Source: Hominisplanchenecus_A murintestinalis (GTDB lineage Bacteria; Bacillota; Clostridia; Lachnospirales; Lachnospiraceae). From it: 11,070 nucleotides of DNA. The position numbers and the translations under genes are program-made. The stretch spans positions 1 through 11,070 of the forward strand of contig NZ_CALPCM010000054.1 of NCBI RefSeq assembly GCF_943193015.1. The letters are read 5' to 3'. Below the pieces are notes generated by a model. That model did not search any database. It was not told the DNA's origin and was given only the letters and a program-made list of their open reading frames with translations. Below, piece after piece: positions 6,048-11,070 of the stretch (position 1 is its first letter; every line of letters starts with the position of its first letter).

Positions 6048-6755
6048 ATGAAGGTTTTGGGAATTGATAGTTCAGGGCTGGTTGCTACAGTGGCGGTAGC
6101 AGAGGATGATAATCTGCTGGCAGAGTATACCGTAAATTATAAAAAGACCCATTCGCAGACGCTTTTGCCCATGTTGGATGAAATCGTACGGATGACAGAG
6201 CTGGATTTGAGTACGCTTGACGCAGTAGCAGTGGCAGCAGGACCGGGGTCCTTTACCGGGCTGCGTATCGGTGCGGCCACAGCGAAAGGGCTGGGGCTGG
6301 CGCTCGGAAAACCGCTGGTAGAGGTGCCCACCCTGGAGGGGCTGGCGTATAATTTATATGGCACTTCCCATCTGGTTTGTCCGATGATGGATGCCAGGAG
6401 AAGCCAGGTATATACAGGGATCTATGAATTTGAGCAGGAAGAGCTGAAAGCCCTGGAAAGCCAGACGGCGGTTTCAGTGCAGGAGCTAACGGAAAAAGTC
6501 AACGGCCTTGGAAGGGAAATTATCTTTCTGGGAGATGGGGTTCCAGTGTACCGTGATATCCTCTGTGAAAATTTGAAAGTGCCTTATCATTTTGCACCGG
6601 CACATATGAATAAACAGCGTGCAGGCGCGGTGGCGGCGCTGGGGCTTCGCTATCTGGCCGCCGGAAGGACGGTACATGCCAGGGAGCATCGGCCGGATTA
6701 CCTGCGCATGTCACAGGCTGAGAGAGAGCGTGCAGAGAAGGCGGGAGCATGTTAG
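6048..6755 (+). CDS. tsaB: t6A biosynthesis protein TsaB (YeaZ)
   Basis: This 235-residue protein has an AAGGAAAGGG stretch (6032-6041) before the ATG. It begins MKVLGIDSSG, the ASKHA-fold phosphate-1-type strand, and carries THSQTLLPMLDEI and the hallmark GPGSFTGLRIG (65-75). MMDARRSQVYTGIY (113-126) is another family block. TsaB is the non-catalytic paralogue of TsaD. It dimerises with TsaD and scaffolds TsaE, and the complex transfers threonylcarbamoyl to tRNA A37 in the cytosol. Its last codons overlap the rimI start by 7 nt (ATGTTAG), so the two are translationally coupled. Its length is typical of Firmicutes TsaB. Confidence 0.96.
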   Translation: MKVLGIDSSGLVATVAVAEDDNLLAEYTVNYKKTHSQTLLPMLDEIVRMTELDLSTLDAVAVAAGPGSFTGLRIGAATAKGLGLALGKPLVEVPTLEGLAYNLYGTSHLVCPMMDARRSQVYTGIYEFEQEELKALESQTAVSVQELTEKVNGLGREIIFLGDGVPVYRDILCENLKVPYHFAPAHMNKQRAGAVAALGLRYLAAGRTVHAREHRPDYLRMSQAERERAEKAGAC

Positions 6756-7183
6756 AAATACGGGAAATGCGGCCGGAAGATTTAGAGCGGGTGGCGGAAA
6801 TTGAAAAGAAGATATTTTCTATGCCCTGGTCAAGAGAAGGTTTTGCAGAGTCTTTGGAGCAGGATTATACGTTGTACTTAACGGCTGTGCAGGATGGCGG
6901 GATTATTGGGTACTGCGGAATGTCTCAGGCTTTTGAAGAAGCAGAAATTACCAATGTAGCTGTAGAGGAAAAAAGCAGGGGTCAGGGGACGGCAGAAAAG
7001 ATGTTGCGGGAACTGTTCAGGCGGGGTGAAGAGAAGGGAATCAGCAGGTACATTTTGGAGGTTCGCTTTGGAAATGCGGCGGCGCGGCGTTTGTATGCGA
7101 AGCTGGGCTTTGAGGATGTGGGCGTCCGGAAGGGGTTTTATGAGAGGCCGGCGGAGGATGCGGTCATTATGGTGAAGGATTGA
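6749..7183 (+). CDS. rimI: GNAT N-acetyltransferase RimI
   Basis: This 144-residue GNAT protein starts within the end of tsaB, with GGGAG just upstream. It opens with the GNAT strand LEIREMRPEDLERVAEIEKK and has IFSMPWSREGF, a RimI-type block. ITNVAVEEKSRGQGTAEKML (67-86) is the acetyl-CoA pyrophosphate loop with RGQGTA at 77-82. LEVRFGNAAARRLYAKLGF follows, then YERPAEDAVIM. E104 and Y116 sit where RimI has its catalytic glutamate and tyrosine. In enterobacteria RimI acetylates the N-terminus of ribosomal protein S18; in other bacteria substrates are broader. Coupling to tsaB is a conserved bacterial arrangement. RGQGTA has Thr where many members have Ile or Leu, a minor change. Confidence 0.92.
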   Translation: MLEIREMRPEDLERVAEIEKKIFSMPWSREGFAESLEQDYTLYLTAVQDGGIIGYCGMSQAFEEAEITNVAVEEKSRGQGTAEKMLRELFRRGEEKGISRYILEVRFGNAAARRLYAKLGFEDVGVRKGFYERPAEDAVIMVKD

Positions 7184-7215
7184 GTTTTGTTTCCAATCCT
7201 GTGCGGAATTTCCAC

Positions 7216-7244
7216 TATACATAAGTGATGTTTTCTGTTATTCT
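7216..7244 (+). promoter_or_regulatory. Possible internal promoter before the Cys4 protein and rnz
   Basis: TATACA (7216-7221, 4 of 6 matches to a -35) lies 17 nt before TATTCT (7239-7244). The latter is preceded by TG at 7236-7237, giving an extended -10. It falls in the 128-nt gap after rimI, the largest gap within the housekeeping block, and would give a leader of about 60 nt. It could let the Cys4 protein, rnz and tsaD be expressed apart from the genes upstream. Confidence 0.4.
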
Positions 7245-7311
7245 GTGGACGGAAACAACAGACGACGCAGGTAAGCGGGATATGCTTATCCGATTTACAA
7301 GGAGGAAACGT

Positions 7312-7536
7312 ATGCACAGGAATGGTGAAATTTACTGTAACAAATGTAAAAAACAGATAAACAGCAATCAGGGCATGAATCGGGAAGAGTTTCTCCGGGT
7401 AGAGAAAGTCTGGGGATATTTTTCCGGCAAGGACGGTGAAAAGCACAGCTTTGATTTGTGTGAGAGCTGTTATGATGAACTGCTTAAGGGGTTTGCCCTT
7501 CCGGCAGAATGTGAGGAAGAGACGGAGCTTCTTTGA
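7312..7536 (+). CDS. Small four-cysteine, zinc-ribbon-like protein of unknown function
   Basis: The start at 7312 is set by a strong AAGGAGG (7299-7305) 6 nt upstream; a longer in-frame start at 7225 lacks such a site. The 74-residue product has C9-N-K-C12 near its N-terminus and C50-E-S-C53 further on, a spacing suited to one zinc site. The C-terminus is acidic (CEEETELL). There is no signal peptide or membrane segment, so it is probably cytosolic. It ends 25 nt before rnz and is likely co-transcribed with it. I do not recognise a named family. The pairing of CxxC knuckles could serve metal, RNA or protein binding; its place beside RNase Z allows but does not prove a link to RNA processing. 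Confidence 0.7.
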   Translation: MHRNGEIYCNKCKKQINSNQGMNREEFLRVEKVWGYFSGKDGEKHSFDLCESCYDELLKGFALPAECEEETELL

Positions 7537-7561
7537 GTGGTATAGGGAAGGAAAGAGGACA

Positions 7562-8470
7562 ATGTTAGACGTATGTTTGCTTGGGACAGGGGGGATGATG
7601 CCGCTTCCGTACAGATGGCTCACCTCCCTGATGCTCCGTTATAATGGGAGCAGTATTTTGATAGATTGCGGAGAGGGAACGCAGATTGCAGTAAAGGAAA
7701 AGGGCTGGAGCTTTAAACCGATTGATGTGATTTGTTTTACGCATTATCATGGAGATCACATCAGCGGGCTTCCGGGGCTGCTGCTCACGATGGGAAATGC
7801 GGAGAGGCATGAGCCGCTGACGCTGATAGGGCCGAAAGGACTGGAGCGGGTGGTGAACGCTCTCAGGGTGATTGCGCCGGAGCTTCCTTTTGAGCTGAAA
7901 TTTTTGGAAATCCAGGGGACGGAGCAGACATTTGAAATGAACGGCTATCGGATTAAGGCATACAAGGTTAACCACAATGTGCTGTGCTATGGTTATGCCG
8001 TGGAAATTGACAGGGCAGGGAAATTTGATGCAGAGAGGGCAAAGGCGGAAGGGATTCCGTTGAAATGCTGGAATCTTCTGCAAAAAGGGCAGACGGTTGA
8101 AGCAGAAGGAAGGACTTATACGCCGGATATGGTCTTAGGGCCGCCCAGGAAAGGAATTAAACTTGCTTACTGTACAGACACAAGGCCGACTCAGTCTATT
8201 TCGGAAAACGCCCGAGGAGCGGATTTATTTATCTGTGAAGGTATGTACGGAGAACCGGATAAAGAGCAGAAAGCCAGAGAGTATAAGCACATGACTTTTA
8301 AGGAAGCGGCAAAGCTTGCGAGGGAAGCGGGCGTCCGGGAAATGTGGCTGACGCATTACAGCCCGTCGCTCACCCGTCCGGAGGAATTTATGGGAGATGT
8401 GCGGAAGATTTTCCCAAACAGTTTCCCGGGAAAGGATGGGAAATCCGTGGAGCTGGCGTTTGAGGATTGA
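7562..8470 (+). CDS. rnz: Ribonuclease Z (tRNA 3' endonuclease)
   Basis: I start at 7562 (302 residues), with AGAGG (about 7554-7558) upstream; a longer start at 7436 would overlap the preceding gene. The metallo-beta-lactamase signature THYHGDHISGLPGLL holds H61, H63, D65 and H66. Other ligand positions are H138 (VNHNVLCYGY), D206 (YCTDTRP) and H265 (LTHYSPSL); H243 (HMTFKEAA) matches the H-x-T-x-x-EAA motif. RNase Z cleaves tRNA precursors after the discriminator base using two zinc ions. The exosite arm (about 150-198: FDAERAKAEGIPLKCWNLLQKG ... VLGPPRKGIK) keeps the flanks seen in B. subtilis RNase Z, but the usual GP-containing centre is replaced by LKCWNLLQ. The N-terminal GTGGMMPLPYRWLTS also differs from the usual GTGAG...RN form. 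It lies between two tRNA-modification genes. Confidence 0.92.
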   Translation: MLDVCLLGTGGMMPLPYRWLTSLMLRYNGSSILIDCGEGTQIAVKEKGWSFKPIDVICFTHYHGDHISGLPGLLLTMGNAERHEPLTLIGPKGLERVVNALRVIAPELPFELKFLEIQGTEQTFEMNGYRIKAYKVNHNVLCYGYAVEIDRAGKFDAERAKAEGIPLKCWNLLQKGQTVEAEGRTYTPDMVLGPPRKGIKLAYCTDTRPTQSISENARGADLFICEGMYGEPDKEQKAREYKHMTFKEAAKLAREAGVREMWLTHYSPSLTRPEEFMGDVRKIFPNSFPGKDGKSVELAFED

Positions 8471-8483
8471 TGAGGGAGGAGAA

Positions 8484-9512
8484 ATGGAAGAGAAGAAAGA
8501 TGTACTGATATTGGCGGTTGAAAGTTCCTGTGATGAGACAGCGGCGGCGGTTGTCAGGAATGGACGGGAAGTTCTTTCAAATATTATCTCATCACAGATT
8601 GAGCTGCATAAGCTTTACGGGGGGGTTGTGCCGGAGATTGCATCCAGGAAGCACATAGAGAAGATTAATCAGGTGATTGAGGAGGCTCTTAGTCAGGCAG
8701 GCGTGGGGCTGGAGGAGCTGGATGCCCTTGGAGTCACGTATGGACCGGGACTGGTAGGAGCGCTCCTGGTGGGAGTATCTGCGGCAAAGGCTATCAGCTA
8801 TGCCGGGAGGCTTCCGCTTGTTGGAGTGCACCATATTGAGGGGCATATTTCAGCGAATTATATTGAGCATCCTGATTTGGAGCCGCCTTTTGCGTGTCTG
8901 GTGGTTTCCGGAGGACATACGCATCTGGTGGTGGTAAAGGATTATGGAAAGTATGAAATTATCGGACGCACCAGGGATGATGCGGCGGGGGAAGCTTTCG
9001 ACAAAGTGGCGCGGGCGATTGGCCTGGGCTATCCCGGCGGGCCGAAAATAGATAAGCTTTCGAAGCAGGGCAACCCCGATGCAATCCGGTTCCCAAAAGC
9101 CCATGTAGCAGACGCGCCCTATGATTTCAGTTTCAGCGGGCTGAAATCGGCGGTACTGAACTATCTGAACGGGTGCAGAATGAAGGGGGAGCAGGTGGTG
9201 GAAGCTAATGTGGCGGCGTCTTTCCAGAAAGCGGTCATAGACGTGCTGGTAGAGCACTCCATGATGGCGGTAGAAGAATTTGGCTTTGATAAATTTGCTA
9301 TTGCAGGAGGAGTCGCGTCAAATTCCTCTCTCCGCCAGGCTATGGAAAAAGCATGTCGGGAGCGTCACATAGGTTTTTATCATCCCTCTCCGATTTTCTG
9401 TACAGACAATGCGGCGATGATCGGGGCGGCAGCTTACTATGAGTATATGGCGGGAACAAGGCATGGGCTTGAGTTGAATGCCGTGCCAAATCTGAAGCTG
9501 GGGGAGAGGTAG
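8484..9512 (+). CDS. tsaD: tRNA N6-adenosine threonylcarbamoyltransferase TsaD
   Basis: The start at 8484 is chosen because GGAGG (8475-8479) stands 4 nt upstream; a longer start at 8397 lies inside rnz. At 342 residues it is the normal size. Signatures in order are AVESSCDETAAAVV (11-24), GGVVPEIASRKH, GPGLVGALLVGVSAAKA, HHIEGHISANY with metal ligands H117 and H121, VSGGHTHLVVV (131-141), GEAFDKVARAIGLGYPGGP, DFSFSGLKSAV, AIAGGVASNSSLR and CTDNAAMIGAA with D308. TsaD catalyses transfer of threonylcarbamoyl from TC-AMP to A37 of ANN-reading tRNAs, working with TsaB and TsaE from the same cluster. It begins 13 nt after the rnz stop. All catalytic elements are intact. Confidence 0.97.
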   Translation: MEEKKDVLILAVESSCDETAAAVVRNGREVLSNIISSQIELHKLYGGVVPEIASRKHIEKINQVIEEALSQAGVGLEELDALGVTYGPGLVGALLVGVSAAKAISYAGRLPLVGVHHIEGHISANYIEHPDLEPPFACLVVSGGHTHLVVVKDYGKYEIIGRTRDDAAGEAFDKVARAIGLGYPGGPKIDKLSKQGNPDAIRFPKAHVADAPYDFSFSGLKSAVLNYLNGCRMKGEQVVEANVAASFQKAVIDVLVEHSMMAVEEFGFDKFAIAGGVASNSSLRQAMEKACRERHIGFYHPSPIFCTDNAAMIGAAAYYEYMAGTRHGLELNAVPNLKLGER

Positions 9513-9516
9513 AGAC

Positions 9517-10212
9517 ATGGAGGAACGGAATACGGCGGTTGTGCTGGCAGCAGGCAGAGGGTCGCGCATGAATTCGGACATACAGAAACAGTATCTGCTG
9601 ATCAAAGGGCGTCCTGTCCTGTATTATTCCCTTGCGCAGTTTCAGCAGTGCCTATTTATCGATGAAGTCGTGCTGGTGACAGGCCGGGAAGAAATCGATT
9701 ACTGCCGCAAAGAGATTGTGCAGAAATACGGATTTACAAAGGTGCAGAAAATCGTTGCGGGCGGAAAAGAACGCTATCATTCGGTATATGAAGGGCTGAA
9801 AGCGGCAGGGACATGCAATTACGTATATATCCACGACGGAGCCAGGCCGTTTCTGAGCAGAGAAATCCTGGAGCGCGCCCATGACGGGGTACGCCAATAT
9901 GGGGCGTGCGTGGCCGCCATGCCCGTCAAGGACACGATAAAAATCAGCGATGCGCAGGGCTTTGCAGACTATACCCCGCCGAGAGAGCAGGTGTGGGTTG
10001 TCCAGACGCCCCAGGTCTTTGAGTACCGTCTTATAACAGAAGCATATGCAGAGCTTATGGAAAGAGAAGAGCCTGCCGTTACCGATGATGCGATGGTACT
10101 GGAAACAGTAACCGGACAGAAAGCGAAATTGGTTTGGGGGTCTTACGAAAATATAAAGATTACGACGCCGGAAGATTTGAAAATCGCGGAAATCTTTCTG
10201 GGGGAGACATGA
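9517..10212 (+). CDS. ispD: 2-C-methyl-D-erythritol 4-phosphate cytidylyltransferase IspD
   Basis: This 231-residue protein of normal IspD length starts 4 nt after tsaD, with a purine-rich site (GGAGAGG, 9502-9508) inside the tsaD end. The nucleotide-binding signature VVLAAGRGSRM (8-18) is followed by K24-Q-Y and AGGKERYHSV (81-90). Then come the IHDGARPF block (105-112), PVKDTIK (136-142), QTPQVF (163-168), VTDDAMVLE and ENIKITTPEDL (211-221). IspD joins CTP to methylerythritol phosphate, giving CDP-ME in the MEP route to isoprenoids. Some cytidylyltransferases such as TarI resemble IspD, but the DGARPF, TDDA and NIKITTPEDL motifs fit IspD well. It is the last gene of the run before a gap of 264 nt. 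Confidence 0.9.
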   Translation: MEERNTAVVLAAGRGSRMNSDIQKQYLLIKGRPVLYYSLAQFQQCLFIDEVVLVTGREEIDYCRKEIVQKYGFTKVQKIVAGGKERYHSVYEGLKAAGTCNYVYIHDGARPFLSREILERAHDGVRQYGACVAAMPVKDTIKISDAQGFADYTPPREQVWVVQTPQVFEYRLITEAYAELMEREEPAVTDDAMVLETVTGQKAKLVWGSYENIKITTPEDLKIAEIFLGET

Positions 10213-10252
10213 TGGGGAGCGGGTTCTCTCCGCAGGCGGAGGGGATGCGCGG

Positions 10253-10298
10253 AAAAAGCAGAAGCGGCAGATGGGGAATACCTGTCTGCCGCTTCTGC
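10253..10298 (-). terminator. Strong hairpin with T-tract only in the minus direction
   Basis: An 18-position stem with two G-U pairs joins 10258-10275 (GCAGAAGCGGCAGATGGG) to 10281-10298 (CCTGTCTGCCGCTTCTGC) around a GAATA loop. AAAAA at 10253-10257 means the minus-strand RNA would end in UUUUU straight after the stem. On the plus strand the hairpin is followed by CGTGCCGGGAG, so it is not a textbook terminator for ispD, although the stem may still stall or protect that transcript. The 10299-10367 stretch is AT-rich and otherwise featureless. Confidence 0.6.
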
Positions 10299-10367
10299 CG
10301 TGCCGGGAGAAATTTTATACAATAAGATACATAGTAGAAAGTTTTGGTGAAAAAATTGTGTTTTCTA

Positions 10368-10396
10368 TGGAAAAGTAGGGACGGATTGGTTATAAT
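10368..10396 (+). promoter_or_regulatory. Probable promoter of the AAA-ATPase-like gene
   Basis: TGGAAA (10368-10373; 4 of 6 matches to TTGACA) is 17 nt before a perfect TATAAT (10391-10396). It would start transcription near 10403. Just after it, TTTCGGA occurs twice (10408-10414 and 10418-10424), exactly 10 bp apart. Confidence 0.6.
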
Positions 10397-10476
10397 GGAA
10401 AAAAGGCTTTCGGAATATTTCGGACGAAAGAAACGGACAGATGGTATAGACGGCAAAAATGGGAGGAAGTGATTCT

Positions 10477-11070
10477 ATGGCAAGGACGATAGCGATCGGG
10501 CGGCAGGATTTTGAAAGAATGAGGACGAGAAATGTTTTCTATATCGATAAAACAGACTTTATCCGCGAATGGTGGGAAGCAGAGGATGAAGTGACCCTGA
10601 TTACCCGACCGAGGAGGTTCGGAAAGACGCTGAATATGAGCATGACGGAACAGTTCTTCTCTGTAGACTATGCGGGGCGGGGAGATTTGTTTGAGGGGCT
10701 TTCCATATGGAAAGATGAGAAATACAGAAAGCTCCAGGGGACGTATCCAGTGCTTTTTATCAGCTTTGCGGATGTGAAAGAAACAGACTTTGACCAGGCA
10801 AGAAAAAGAATCTGCATGATTCTTGAGGAGTTATACAATGAATATGACTTTCTTCTGGAAGGAAATCTTCTAAATGAGAAAGAGAAAAAGAATTTTCAAG
10901 AAGTGGCAGGAGGGATGGAAAGTTCTATAGCTGTCGCTTCTTTGAAGAATCTGTCAGGCTACATGAGCGCTTATTACGGGAAAAAGGTCATCCTCCTCCT
11001 GGACGAGTATGATACGCCGATGCAGGAAGCGTATATGGGCGGATACTGGGAGGAGATGGCAGAGTTTATC
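10477..11070 (+). CDS. AAA-ATPase-like protein (PF09820-type), N-terminal part, cut by window end
   Basis: The frame opens at an ATG with GGGAGG (10461-10466) about 10 nt upstream and stays open for 198 codons to the window edge. The start IAIGRQDFERMRTRNVFYIDKTDFI is typical of the AAA-ATPase_like family. The Walker A-like loop RPRRFGKT is at residues 44-51 (K50, T51) and the Walker B strand VILLLDEYD at 171-179 (D176, E177). Full-length relatives usually run to about 500-600 residues and often end in a PD-(D/E)XK nuclease domain (DUF1703), which lies outside this window. These proteins occur in many copies in gut Clostridia and Bacteroidetes, with unknown function. It has its own promoter and is not part of the ispD operon. 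Confidence 0.88.
   Translation, partial: MARTIAIGRQDFERMRTRNVFYIDKTDFIREWWEAEDEVTLITRPRRFGKTLNMSMTEQFFSVDYAGRGDLFEGLSIWKDEKYRKLQGTYPVLFISFADVKETDFDQARKRICMILEELYNEYDFLLEGNLLNEKEKKNFQEVAGGMESSIAVASLKNLSGYMSAYYGKKVILLLDEYDTPMQEAYMGGYWEEMAEFI

Noticed and set aside
7565..8083. 172-residue minus-strand frame antisense to rnz
   Set aside because: It is a shadow frame opposite conserved metallo-beta-lactamase sequence, with no ribosome binding site.
8850..9257. 135-residue minus-strand frame antisense to tsaD
   Set aside because: It is a shadow of highly conserved TsaD codons with no recognisable domain.
1..11070. CRISPR arrays, tRNA or rRNA genes, riboswitches
   Set aside because: I saw no regularly spaced repeats, no cloverleaf with T-loop signature and no rRNA-like or known riboswitch core on either strand by reading; a covariance model scan was not possible.

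Overview
The window looks like chromosomal DNA of a Gram-positive Clostridia-type bacterium, probably Lachnospiraceae. The basis is moderately GC-rich coding sequence, strong AGGAGG-type ribosome binding sites, a SigA-type promoter (TTGACT, 17 nt, TATAAT), compact + strand operons and a tsaE-tsaB-rimI...tsaD gene order. The assignment rests on gene style and protein resemblance; no search was run.

Layout. (1) Positions 1-1322 are accessory DNA: the 3' part of an IS110-family transposase, a structured non-coding tail behind it, and a small sigma-70-region-4 protein whose ribosome binding site abuts a 10-bp hairpin, closed by a strong terminator. (2) Positions 1323-1607 hold no credible gene but several strong inverted repeats. 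(3) Positions 1608-4326 hold a divergent pair: a minus-strand membrane-anchored protein with an FMN-binding-like domain, and a plus-strand secreted C69-family dipeptidase with a coiled coil and a C-terminal Ig-like domain. The dipeptidase has its own promoter and terminator. (4) Positions 4328-10212 are a long co-directional housekeeping block: NUDIX hydrolase, YcxB-like membrane protein, tsaE, tsaB, rimI, a small four-cysteine protein, rnz (RNase Z), tsaD and ispD. (5) Positions 10213-11070 hold a hairpin region, a promoter and the start of an AAA-ATPase-like/PD-(D/E)XK family protein cut by the window end.

How the genes fit together. TsaE, TsaB and TsaD are three of the four bacterial proteins that make threonylcarbamoyladenosine (t6A) at position 37 of ANN-decoding tRNAs; only TsaC is missing from view. 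RNase Z, which trims tRNA 3' ends, sits directly before tsaD, so the block is a tRNA-maturation cluster. RimI (protein N-terminal acetyltransferase) is a usual neighbour of tsaB. IspD begins a different pathway (MEP isoprenoid synthesis) at the 3' end of the run. The dipeptidase and the FMN-binding-like protein act at or outside the membrane.

I found no convincing wholly new defence or mobile system. The best leads are the folded RNA-like tail behind the IS110 transposase (possible guide/bridge RNA region), the hairpin at the ribosome binding site of the sigma-like gene, the two-stem RNA-like element near 1399-1473, and the domain architecture of the dipeptidase.
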